This document shows, piece after piece, positions 42,496-53,099 of a DNA stretch of 64,000 nucleotides. The stretch is taken from NCBI GenBank assembly GCA_031216915.1, contig CM062297.1, forward strand, positions 832,737,337-832,801,336, in the 5' to 3' direction. This DNA comes from Pictodentalium vernedei. Its lineage: Eukaryota; Mollusca; Scaphopoda; Dentaliida; Dentaliidae. How positions within the stretch are numbered: the stretch's first letter is position 1; each line of letters begins with the position of its first letter. The notes under the pieces are model-generated. The model was not told where the DNA came from. It did no database searches and saw only the letters and a program-made list of their open reading frames with translations. A program made the translations under genes and the position numbers.

Positions 42496-43233
42496 AAGCT
42501 TGGGACACATACCACCGTTTATCGCATCCGTTGAACGCATCCGATCACCGCGTCCGTCAAAACGGTTTCGGACAATATGGTTTCAGTTGCGCATGGCACA
42601 TACCTCCAGCAACGATTATCGGTTGCGTTCATCGGATCCGTTGATCGCCGTTTTCGAACACTGCTCGATTTTTGCGATGAACAGTTCCGGTAAACGCATG
42701 TGAAATTCCATTTTGTGACGTAAAATCTGGGAAGCCCTCACTGCAACCATGCCGCGCGCTCACACGAACTTATCAACTGAACAGGTTGGGGACCTAATTG
42801 AGGAGGTGAGGAAGAGGCCCTACCTATACAACACACGGCACATATTGTATCACGATACAGAAAAATGTTTGAATGCATGGAAGGCAATTAAAAAAATTCT
42901 GAAGACGGAATTGTGCGGTAAGTGAAATATTTATTATGATTTATTTTGGAGCCTCGATAGCGCAATCTATTTTCATAGTTCTTTGACTCACGGCTAACCA
43001 CTACAACCAGTATCTTCTTTATTTCCTCTTCTTGATGATATTGTAAGCAAGAAGGACAATAAGTAGATCATCTTCACTCGATGAGCTCATGACGGCAAAA
43101 TGATTTGTCGAATCAGCCGTTTTTGACGCTTGTATGTGTCAGATGTTGCCGCATGGTTGCCGTCCGTTCAACGCATCCGATAAACGGATCCGACAAACGC
43201 AATGCGATAAACGGTGGTATGTGTCCCTAGCTT
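42496..43233 (+). mobile_element. PIF/Harbinger-like DNA transposon derivative
   Basis: Termini AGCTTGGGACACATACCACC and, inverted from the right, AGCTAGGGACACATACCACC, with further inverted similarity (CGTTTATCGCAT). The ends are flanked by TTA/TAA, near the 3-bp TWA target of PIF/Harbinger, though not a clean match. The interior keeps one MADF exon with a splice donor and no transposase, so it is an internally deleted copy. Confidence 0.7.
42749..42917 (+). CDS. MADF (Myb/SANT-like) domain exon
   Basis: An ATG-started 56-codon exon, MPRAHTNLSTEQVGDLIEEV at the start, then RKRPYLYN, HDTEKCLNAWKAIKKIL, the look of a MADF DNA-binding domain (Leu-Ile ... Arg-x-Pro-x-Leu ... Trp). It ends with GTGCG followed by GTAAGT, a good donor at 42918. 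Harbinger elements commonly encode such a second protein that recruits the transposase. The downstream exon is missing. Confidence 0.65.
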
Positions 43234-43499
43234 TAGTTTTAGGATGAATTAAGCGACCAACTTCGATGCATAAATTATTACACAGAACTACATGTATATG
43301 ATCTCGGGATCTCCTAAAATACTTCCCTAATGTGATGGGAGTGTGTGAGGTTCCTACTAGTTTATTATACCTGAAAACCGCGACGAATCAATGGCTGGCC
43401 AAAGAGTTGTTATATAAAAATTGTTCTCATATCTTATGAATTTATCTGAATCATTCAAAGTGGACTGTGAATGTCTTCATAGGGAATACTGTCTTTCAC
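43234..43499. other. Short noncoding stretch
   Basis: No gene seen. Confidence 0.3.
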
Positions 43500-43822
43500 A
43501 TACTGTGCTGGGGGGGGGGGGGCGGGGGGTCTCAGATCTTGAGAATTTATCTGAATCATTCTAAGTGGACTGTGAATGTCTTCGTGGAGATTTTCTATAT
43601 TTCACATACCGGGGTGGGTTTGGGGGGGGGGGGGGGGGGGTGAGGGTCTTACCAGATTGTTGTACTTAAATATGTATTTTATCACAACTTACAATTTAAC
43701 TGAATTCACCACATTTCACTGTGTTGGGCCTTACGTGGTGCAGTTTCCACTTTATGCCTACCACACAGCATGGTGCACAGTGCTGTTAAATAAAATACAA
43801 TTTTATATATATTTCAGTTTCG

Positions 43823-44053
43823 CCTAACCTGAAAAGCAGAGGACACTTGCAAAAAGAATTCTTGAATAACTATTTTTTTTCATTTTTTTCTCTCAAAAAC
43901 ATAGGTTATGACCCCTCACTGGAGCGAGCTGGACGAGCTCGTTCCAATGAGGGGTCATAACCTATGTTTTTGAGACAAAAAATGAAAAAATAATGAAAAT
44001 TAATTGGCGATTTTTGAGAATAGCGCTGGCCGGTTTTGGCCGTTACGTTGGGT
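43823..44053 (-). mobile_element. Palindromic TTAA MITE, copy 5, both tips lost
   Basis: Matches copy 4 and 6 from CCTAACCTGAAAAGCAG to CGTTACGTTGGGT; the CCCTTTA tips and TTAA sites are gone. The central palindrome (GAGCTGGACGAGCTC) is complete. Confidence 0.8.
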
Positions 44054-44462
44054 TCTCGGGATCTGCATTCTGAAAAGTCATTTCAAGCTCACATTATAAT
44101 TATCAAAAGGGGTGGGGGTATGGGTTGGTCTCACTAATTTGTTGCATATGGATACATCTGTTCTCAAAATCTTTACATTTAACTGAATCATTTAAAAATC
44201 GATGTTAGTCTGCATGAGATTTAAAATACTTACATAATGGGGTGGGGTGGGGTGGATCCTACCAGATCACTTCACCTGGATATATCTCTCTTCAGTTGTT
44301 TGCTCCCATCCGGACTTTTACAAACTTCACTGTGTGAAGCCTCATGTGGTGCGATTTGAACTTTATGCATACCGCACAACATGTTGTATCACACACCTAC
44401 AAATATTCTATATGTCAACCAGACCTATACGGCCACTTATCAACTTATATATATACACATCT

Positions 44463-44825
44463 GGGAGCGCGGTGGCTCAGTAGGTAGAGGTGCAGGCTGC
44501 AAGCCGAGAGGTCCTCGGTTCGAATCCCACCTGCGGCTACCGCGTGGTGTCCTTGGGCAAGACACTTCATCTCCATTGCCCGTGTGGGGGCACGATGACG
44601 CCGTGTACTAAGGCGTACTGCACGTCGATGGTACGCATGTCTTCAACCAATCTAACCCTGCCTGTGCTGCAGTGCGGAGTTATGATGTTGGGGAGCTGGC
44701 AGCTACTTGTCGTTGCTCGGTGGTTCTCTCCGGGTCCTCCGGCTTCCTCCACCCGTAAAACTGTCACGGTCATGATAAGCCATTGTGCATAAATATGTGA
44801 CCTTAAAACAACAATAAATAAATAA
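44463..44825 (+). mobile_element. tRNA-derived SINE, family A, complete
   Basis: Exact 10-base target duplication ATACACATCT at 44453-44462 and 44826-44835. The head holds an A box (TGGCTCAGTAGG) and a perfect B box (GGTTCGAATCC), followed by a conserved-looking core with CCTTGGGCAAGACACTTCA, then a 3' end AAATATGTGACCTTAAAAC and an (AATA)n tail. The core wording recalls the central domain of V-SINEs; that link is from memory. Confidence 0.9.
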
Positions 44826-45771
44826 ATACACATCTATACATATACATAAATATACCTTCTCAGAATCTACATTCTGAGAAATCATTTCCAGCTCACAATA
44901 TAATTACCTGACTGGGTGGACATGTGGGATGATCTCACTAGTTTGTTTCATACGGATACATCTCTTCTCAGGTCTATGAAATTAGCTTAATCTTACGTAT
45001 TTGTGTTGGTCTTCATGAAGTATAAAATACTTACTTAATAGGGTGGGGTGGTTGCATCTTACAAGATTACTGCACATGGATATATTAGCCTGTTATCAGA
45101 TTTTGCACTTAACTGAATTTAGCAAATTTCACTGTGTGGTGCCTCATGCAATGTGATCTGCACCTTATGCTTTCCACGCAGCATGGTGCACCACGCAGTC
45201 TGCATTCTGAGAAATAAATTTAAGCTTCCAAAACACTTGCCTTGTGGGATGTGGGTGTGGGAACTTCTCACAAGTTTGTTGAACATGGATACAGCTGTAC
45301 TTGGATTTCTCTTGAAGTTCCCCAAACACTTACATAACGAGCCGAGGGGAGGGGCTGGGGGGGGGGGGTGTTTATACCCATTTATTGCATGATATATATA
45401 TACACACATATTACACTATAATGTATCTTTCACAGTCACTGATTTGGGATTCACTTGGGGTTTGGAAGTGGGGGGGGGGGGAGGTGTTCATACCCACTTA
45501 TTGCATGATATGTATATCACACCTTAATATATCTTTTCCCTGATTTCCCTGATTTGAAATTCTCTTGAAGTTCCCAAAACACTTACATAATCAGCCTTAC
45601 GGGATGTGGGTGTGGGAACTTCTCACAAGTTTGTTGAACATGGATACATCTTTACATGGATTTCTTTTGAAGTTCCCAAAACACTTACATAACGAGCCGA
45701 GTGGAGGGATGGGGAGGGAGTGTTCATACCCATTTATTGCATGATATATATAAACTTTTTTGTGTTTATTT

Positions 45772-45995
45772 GGGGCTTGTCGGTAGTCGAGTGGTCTATG
45801 GTGCTGGTCCGCAGAAATGTACTCTCATCAAGGCAGTGGTTCGATCCCCATCGGCGTCAGAGTCATTCATCCTAAAAAATGCATAACAGAAGTGCCGAAT
45901 TCTGTATTCTGTACCGTAAGCAGGAAATTTGGAAAAGAGATTGATTCTCACTGATTTCATCTGCATTACATGGTATAATTCATTGTAAAAAACTA
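45772..45995 (+). mobile_element. tRNA-derived SINE, family B, copy 1
   Basis: Head GTCGGTAGTCGAGTGGTCTA with an A box (TAGTCGAGTGG) and B box GGTTCGATCCCC, like class II (Ser/Leu-type) tRNAs with a long variable arm. About 22 bases are missing before the B box relative to copy 2. The body CATAACAGAAGTGCCGAATT follows. Confidence 0.7.
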
Positions 45996-46072
45996 ATTCT
46001 GGGGGATACCGAGTAATTTCGTGTGGACTGTCCCAGTTCCATGGACGCTCGATCTGCTAGCATGCCTTTTTT

Positions 46073-46305
46073 GGGCTTGTCGGTAGTCGAGTGGTCTATG
46101 GCGCTGGTCCAGTTTCGCTAGGCGATTGGTGCCGCAGAAGTCAACTCTCATCAAGGCAGTGGTTCGATCCCCATCGGCGTCAGAGTCTTTCATCCTAAAA
46201 AATGCATAACAGAAGTGCCGAATTCTGTATTCTGTACCGTAAGCAGGAAATTTGGAAAAGAGATTGATTCTCACTGATTTCATCTGCATTACATGGTATA
46301 ATTCA
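46073..46305 (+). mobile_element. tRNA-derived SINE, family B, copy 2
   Basis: Same head and body as copy 1, with a fuller variable region (CAGTTTCGCTAGGCGATTGG). Ends in a (TA)n run at 46306-46326. Two close copies 301 bp apart in the same orientation suggest segmental duplication or two insertions. Confidence 0.7.
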
Positions 46306-47400
46306 TTATATATATATATATATATAGTTCCTCAAACACTTACATAACGAGCCGAGGGGAGGGGTTGGGGGGGGGGGGTGTTTATACCCATTTATTGCAT
46401 GATATATATATACATACATATTATACTATAATGTATCTTTCACAGTCACTGGTTTGGGATTCACTTGGGGTGTGTGGGGGGGGGGGGGGTGTTTATACCC
46501 ACTTATTGCATGATATGTATATCACACTTAGTATATCTTTTCCCTGATTTCCCTAATTTGAAATTCTCTGGATGTTCCCAAAACACTTATATAATCAACC
46601 GAGAGGGGGGGGGGGGGGGTGTTCATGCTCATTTATTGCACATTGCAATTTTCTTGGGGTATGTGTGTGGGGGGGGGGGGGGGGTCATGCCCATTTATTG
46701 CATGATATATATATCACACCATAACATATTTTTCCCTGATTTGAAATTCTCTTGAAGTTCCCAAAACACTTACATAATGAGCCGAGGGGTGGGGGTCGTG
46801 CACATTTATTGCATGATATAGATATCACACCATAATATATCTTTCCTTGATTTGAAATTCCCTTGAAAGTTCCCAAAACACTTACAAAATCAGCCGGAGT
46901 GGGGGGGGGGGGGGGGTCACATCAGTTTATTGCATTATACACTTCACATGAATACACCTGTTTTCAGACTCCGGATTTTTTCTGAAACTCCCACATTGGA
47001 CTGTGTAGGTCCTCACGAGGTGTGAACGAAATTCGGATCTACAACTACATTTGCACAGGTTGTGATCTGGGGTTTGTTCAAGGCTTAATATAACATATCA
47101 TTGTATATGATTGTCTAAACAATTTAAATTAATTTAATTTAATTTACTTCATGACGATAGACTTAATCGGCACAAGCTATTTTCTTTTGATATCCAAGTA
47201 TAAATTTATGCTATCCACTAATGATGCTTATTTGTTTAAAAATAATCACGTGTGGAGTATCTCAAAACATACTCAAGTTTGAGAAGGGGCGTTGGAATCG
47301 GGGGCACGGGGGTGCATGCACCCCCAACATCTTCCAGAAAATTGTTGAGAGAGTGGGGGGGGGGGGGGGGCATCTTTACCAACATATTATTACACCATGC

Positions 47401-47914
47401 TACAACTTCCAGAAAATCTTCTGCGGCCTTTGGTGTCGAGAAATGTGCTCATTTGTTAAATTTGGTAAATAGAGCCTCAAATGTGCATTTTTCTAGTGAA
47501 GAGGTGTGTTAGGTCCAAAAGTGGCTTTGTGTATTGCCTTCCTACCAGGCCACAAAGGCGCATGCTCCTCCAGTGATATATATCAGGCTCTATTTTCGCG
47601 ACCCCACCCTCTCACCCACCTAATGAAATGCTCATCACATCCCTGGGTTTGAGTTTCTTAATACAATTCCGATTTCGGTGATTAACTTTGTGAGTTTATG
47701 GGTCTTTGAGTGGAAAAATTATCAGATTAATTACCCGTTGTGTAAACATTGTGCATGCAATTTTGAAGCGTCATTCTTTTGCCCTATATTTTGCGAGAGA
47801 AATTTAAGAAAAGTCATTCTTATCATATTCTTAAGTATAAAAGGGTTTAACTTAATGCACACTGTCTGTCTATACTGACTGTTCAAATCGTCCGAAAGGA
47901 GAATAGAAAATACA
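47401..47914. other. Noncoding stretch
   Basis: No gene recognised before the ORF pair at 47915. Confidence 0.35.
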
Positions 47915-48097
47915 ATGGCATCTTTTATGAAAAAGTCATCTTTAAATACCCAGGGAAAGAGGCGGGAGGAGAATAAAAGAAGGAAGCAGGACAGGAGGGA
48001 TAAAGAGAATACTGCAAGGAGGGTTTCATCCCAAGGGAGCAAGGTAAGTCCTAACCCATTTTCTGTTAATAACTCCAATGTGGGGGTCACGATATGA
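47915..48097 (+). CDS. Small basic ORF preceding a LINE ORF1-like frame
   Basis: 60 codons, strongly basic in the middle (GKRREENKRRKQDRRDKEN). Its stop overlaps the start of the next frame in the four bases ATGA at 48094-48097, an arrangement that allows termination-reinitiation. Family not recognised; it may be the N-terminal part of the same ORF1. Confidence 0.35.
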   Translation: MASFMKKSSLNTQGKRREENKRRKQDRRDKENTARRVSSQGSKVSPNPFSVNNSNVGVTI

Positions 48098-48729
48098 CAA
48101 ACCATACCAAGTCAGAGTGTGAGGGGTACTCTCCTGCCCAGTTCATGGAGGAACTGAGAGGACTTAGGGAACAGATAGTTCACCTCACTAAGAAAATAGA
48201 AGAAAAGGACGCCAAACTCGAGGAAAAAAAGGCTTTCATTAGGGATTTTATTAAGGGGAGTTTTACTCCACCAACACCTGTTTCACCTGTCAGGGAGATT
48301 CAGGTAGTGGCGGAGGTCCACAAGGTCCCTGAAAATCAAAACCTAACTACACCTACTAAAGAGATTAAGGGGCAAAAAACGTACGCCGAAGTAGCGGGAG
48401 GGGTCAAAGTTACCCGGGAGGTGGCTGCAAGGGGCACACTTGGTGCTCAGCCATCAGAAAGTAGAGACGAGATAGGTTTGCAGGACCCTGTCGATCCATT
48501 GAATAGCAAGGCTTTCTGCCCTGACAAAGCCATCATTGAAATGTTGGTGTCCCAGAAAGGTATGGGTTACAGTCAGGTCAAATCACCAGAGGACTGGGTT
48601 AGAACCACCACATCCACCAAAACTCCCAACAAAAGAAAGAAATTAAGTTTAGATCCTGAGGGGGAAACACAGGAGTTAGTGGATGAGGAGGGGTTCATTC
48701 ACACTGTCGATAGACAGACAAAAAAGTGA
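48094..48729 (+). pseudogene. LINE ORF1-like protein (coiled coil, YAEVA motif), cut off by a LINE insertion
   Basis: 211 codons with a heptad-rich N-terminal part (LRGLREQIVHLTKKIEEKD), then GQKTYAEVAGGVK, a motif style common in LINE ORF1 proteins, and a charged C-terminal part with NKRKKLSLDP. After the stop at 48729 a neighbouring frame stays open (SASTSGSGSEQVSDLNTTPG) to the junction with the minus-strand LINE at ~48846, so a frame change in an A run and then the insertion ended it. No partner ORF2 was found in the window. Confidence 0.45.
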
Positions 48730-51273
48730 GGAACTGCCCCTCCTCCTCCTCTGCCTCCACTTCTGGTTCAGGGTCTGAGCAAGTCTCAGACTTGAATACT
48801 ACACCCGGTATTCTATCTCTCATGGAGAAACCCTGGAATAAGGTAGTCTGATTGATTGATTTTATTCAGTAGTACAACATGTATACAGTTAATAACAAAA
48901 ATATGCATATAGGTAGCATACTTCAGAACTACATGACTGCACCACTGGGAGATGGCGTAGCCACTCGTGGCTGTCTTCCCGCCATTCCCATTTAAAAAAA
49001 TGAAGAAGAAAAAGGAGAAAAAAGCAGAGAAAAGAAGAGAAGAGAAAAATGAAAGAAGAGAAATTAATACGAGAAGCAGACGTGACAATCGAGGCAATCC
49101 TGACAACAGCGTGTTTACTAAAAAGTGGGAATTTTATAGCCATACTGTATATGACATATTAGACTACTTCTCTCCGTTATGTGATAGATCTATTCTGTGT
49201 TTTCTAGCATGTCATCCCCGAGTTCCAATGTGTTCCATGTGTCAGCTGGCATAAAGAACGCATTGGGCCCCAGGGGACAACAAGATGATGACTGAGTTGA
49301 AGAGAGAGGTAGCGATGAGATGAGATAAACAGAGCTACGACCTACAATCGGGGCATACTGGATTGTTACAGTTGACATGTAGTGAATATGAACTTAGAAA
49401 TTGTTCAGTTATAGTCTTTTTGAATAGTGATCTTGGATAATTTTGAACGGATGGTTCAGTATTGTTCCACGTCGTTGGGAAAACATGAATGGGAAGGTTA
49501 GCAGAGAACTGGGTCCTCGGTTTATATGTGCGCAATTTACCTGACTGTCTAGTGTCCATACCGGGTGACTTTAGGTATATTTTAAAGCTATTCTCAAAAC
49601 TTTCAGGTAACATTTTATTATGCCAATCATGCATAAACAGCTGAACGTGAAGTTTATACAAGTCTGTGAACTTTAGGATACGGCGGTTTCTAAATAGTGG
49701 GTCGGTGTGTACATTGAATTTTTTGTTGGATATGATTCGGATGGCTCTCTTTTGCAGTTTTGTGAGTGCTCTTTTGGCGGATGAGTGCCCCGAGACTTGG
49801 ATACCGTACAGCATGTGCCCGTGGATTAAAGAGTAATATAATGTTCTCAAGCATTTTTGTGGCAGAATTCTTTTCACTTTATTTATGGCATAAATAGCCC
49901 TTGAAAGTTTGGAACAGCAACCGAAAGATGGTGCCTGAAGTTAAGATTTTCATCCACAAAAATTCCTAAGAATTTGACAAATTTTTCTTCTTGATTATTT
50001 GCGATAGGAGTTATGGTTGAGTTGTTAAGCACAATTCTCCAACTTCCAATTGTGTAACTATCACCCTGTGGATGTAAGATGATAAATTTTTTCTTACTTT
50101 CATTGGGGACGAGTTTGTTCGCCATACACCAATTGTTTACCTTGGTGAGTTCGGTGTTAGCTACTTCTATGATTGATTCTAGGTTATTGCCAGCCGTGCA
50201 AGTAGAAGTGTCATCAGAATACGATAACATTTTCATAGACGTGGAATTTATAATATCGTTGATATAAATAATAAAAAGAAAAGGACCAAGAATAGACCCC
50301 TGCGGAACACCTGTATATATGTCCTGAAAGCCTGAACAGATGTTTTGGAATGATACCGTTTGACATCTTTCTGTGAGATAATTTTTAAACCAGGTGTTCG
50401 CATGCCCTCGGATTCCATAGACTTCTAACTTTTTAAGTAACATCGAGTGATTTATGGTATCAAATGCTTTGGAGAAGTCTAGAAAAAAAGCTAATGTACA
50501 GTCTTTTGTCGGCTGATCGTTCATTTCGCCGACACTATTGACAAGATGTAGTACCGGGTGTATTGTTGAATGTGCCTTTCAAAAACCAAACTGATGTTGA
50601 TGAATTATCTTGTTATCCTCCAGGAAATGTATTAATCTAGAATACATCAATTTCTCCAGTATTTTAGAGAACGTTGGTAAGATGCTGATGGGTCTATAGC
50701 TGTTGAATAGTTGTTGATTGCCAGATTTAAAAACGGGTATTATTTTAGCTATTTTCATTTTCGCTGGGACCAGGCCAGTTGAGATTGAGAGGTTAATTAC
50801 GTGTGTTAAGGGTTCAGCGATTTCATTTATGATTTCCTTTGCCATTTTAGAGGACATATTGTCAAGGTCTCTACTCTTTTTTGGGTTTAGTCTTTTAGTG
50901 CACTGAATTACTTCGTGTTGAGTAGTTGGCAATATAAAGAATGATTCTTCACTGTTTCACTCAATATACTCGGAGAATAGACGGCGAGAAGGAGGCAATG
51001 CCTCACTAAGCTTTTTGCCAGAGTTAACGAAATATAAGTTAAATTTGTCAGCTATTGCTTCGGCGTCAGTTATTTCAACATTATCATCGACAGATGTCGA
51101 CGGGGCGGTAAGGGTAGGGTTTGATTTATTAATTACTTTGTTTTTCTAATATTTGCCACGTTTTTTTCATATTATGTTTGTTTTCTCGAAGTATAGTGTT
51201 ATAATAATCTGTTTTATGAGCTCGTTTTAGTCTGTTATAGATGGTACAGTACGTTTTGTATCTCAATTTACAT

Positions 51274-51528
51274 GGGGGCGCGGTGGCTCAGTTGGTAGAG
51301 GCGCAGGCTGCAAGCCAAGAGGCGTACTGTACGTCGATGGTGCACCTGTCTTCAACCAATGCTAACCCTGCTTGTGTGGAGATGGTATGTTGGGGAGCTG
51401 ACAGTTGCTCGCCGTTGCTCGGTGGTTCTCTCCGGGTACTCCGGCTTCCTCCACCCGTAAAACTGTCACGGTCATGGTTAGCCATTGTGCAGAAATATGT
51501 GACCTTAAACACCAATAAATAAATAAAT
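51274..51528 (+). mobile_element. tRNA-derived SINE, family A, internally deleted
   Basis: Exact 14-base target duplication ATCTCAATTTACAT at 51260-51273 and 51529-51542. Keeps the A box, then jumps from GCAAGCCAAGAGG to GCGTACTGTACG, losing the B box and core (about 110 bp). The 3' half and (AATA)n tail are complete. Confidence 0.9.
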
Positions 51529-51566
51529 ATCTCAATTTACATACAGTTTGTTTTTTTCCAGTGATG

Positions 51567-51933
51567 GGGGGGGGGGGGGCGCGGTGGCTCAGTTGGTAGA
51601 GGTGCAGGCTGCAAGCCGAGAGGTCCTCGGTTCGAATCCCACCTGCGGCAACCGCGTTGTGTCCTTGGGCAAGACACTTCACCCTCATTGCCCACGTGGG
51701 GGCACGGTGACGTTGTGTACTAAGGCGTACTGCACGTCGATGGTGTACGAGTCTTCAACCAATGCTAACCCTGCTTGTGTGGAGTCAGTATGTTGGGGAG
51801 CTGACAGTTGCTCGCCGTTGCTCAGTGGTTCTCTCCGGGTACTCCGGCTTCCTCCACCCATAAAACTGTCGCGGTCATGATTAGCCATTGTGCAGAAATA
51901 TGTGACCTTAAAACACCAATAAATAAATAAATA
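51567..51933 (+). mobile_element. tRNA-derived SINE, family A, complete
   Basis: Target duplication TTTTTCCAGTGATG at 51553-51566 and TTTTTCCAATGATG at 51934-51947 (one mismatch). A run of G precedes the head. A box TGGCTCAGTTGG, B box GGTTCGAATCC, core CTTGGGCAAGACACTTCACC, 3' tail as in the other copies. It lies 25 bp from the copy at 51274, both within the LINE. Confidence 0.9.
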
Positions 51934-52761
51934 TTTTTCCAATGATGACTTTAAAAGACCCAATGTCATCCACGGTTCGCGCTTTACAAATTTTGGGGGA
52001 ACTTTAACAATTTTTTCTGAAAATGCGCGGTCAAAGGCTGAATGTACAATGTCAAGTAGAGTATTGTAGGCTTTATGTGGACACGATGCGTTCATTACGT
52101 TAGAGAAATCGCTTGCAGACAATAAGGATTTGAAATGGTTAGTGTTTTCCTGCTCAAATGATCTTTTTGGAGTTTGTACTGTGTGGACATGTCTTTTGGC
52201 TGATTTGTCGACATAAAATGTTGCAAAATGATCGCTTACATCAGTGATAATTATTCCAGACGTTTGTGACTTGATTTTATTGCAGAAGATATTATCGATT
52301 TTGGTGGCAGAGTGATCCGTGATTCGCGTTGGTCTCGTGATAGCAGGCATGAATCCAGCACTGAATATGGTATCTGTGAACAAGTCAGTTTTAGTGTGTT
52401 TGCAGAAGCCCAGTAGATCGATATTAAAATCACCCATAAGATAAACAGTCTTGTTTAGATCACCTAACACGTCTAGTAAGTTTGACAGTTTTTCCAGGAA
52501 TAAATCGAGGTCGGCTTTAGGGGTTGTGTTAGGTCTATAAATGATTCCAATGATCTGTTTTTTCTTTCGTTGCGATCTCGACGAACAGGGATTCAAAGGC
52601 ATGTGGGATAAACACAGAGAGATCTTCGCGAATTTTAAATGGGATAGTGTCTTTAATAAATAGACCTACTCCTCCCCTGCCATCGTAGTGCTCATGTCGC
52701 TGTCGTGTGATCAAAGGATAGTAGCCATCAAGTGAGTAGGTAATATTTTCTTTTACAATAA

Positions 52762-53005
52762 CCCTTTACCTAACATGAAAAGCAGACGACACTTGCAAAA
52801 ATAATTCTTGAATAACTAATTTTTTTCATTTTTTGTCTCAAAAACATAGGTTATGACCCCTCGTTGGAACGAGCTCGATGAGCTCGTTCCAACGAGGGGT
52901 CATAACCTATGTTTTTGAGACAAAAAATGAAAAAAGTAATGAAAATTAATTGGCGATTTTTGAGAATAGCGCTGGCCGGTTTTGGCCGTTACGTTAGGTA
53001 AAGGG
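52762..53005 (-). mobile_element. Palindromic TTAA MITE, copy 6
   Basis: Starts CCCTTTACCTAACATGAAAA after ATAA (a worn TTAA) and ends GTTACGTTAGGTAAAGGG before TTAA at 53006-53009. Inserted within the endonuclease part of the LINE. The central palindrome GAGCTCGATGAGCTC is complete; this is the best-preserved copy. Confidence 0.9.
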
Positions 53006-53099
53006 TTAAATGTTTCTGTCAAGCCTATGACGTCCAAAATATTGGATTCGGTTTGAAGGTGACATATTAGGTCATGAAGTGGTTCCCAGTTAGCATTAA

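Larger units (their letters stand above)
43500..47400 (+). repeat. Tandem/dispersed G-run repeat region
   Basis: A family of units built of CCCAAAACACTTACATAA, a 10-18-base run of G on the plus strand, CATTTATTGCATGATATATA and TTTCCCTGATTTGAAATTC. G runs lie at about 43508, 43622, 45358, 45470, 46366, 46475, 46605, 46670, 46900 and 47358. Unit spacing varies from ~90 to ~300 bp. Open frames rich in Gly/Val here are by-products of the G runs. SINEs of two families and one MITE are inserted in it. Confidence 0.75.

Noticed and set aside
44463-44540. Possible functional tRNA gene (good A and B boxes)
   Set aside because: The sequence continues into a SINE body with tail and target duplication, and recurs at 51274 and 51567; it is a SINE head.
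45790-45860. Possible tRNA-Ser/Leu gene
   Set aside because: Two near-identical copies with the same non-tRNA body follow, one lacking part of the variable arm, so these are SINE heads.
46365-46876. Glycine-rich or repeated short proteins on both strands
   Set aside because: They arise from G runs and the tandem unit, change frame between units and lack protein features.
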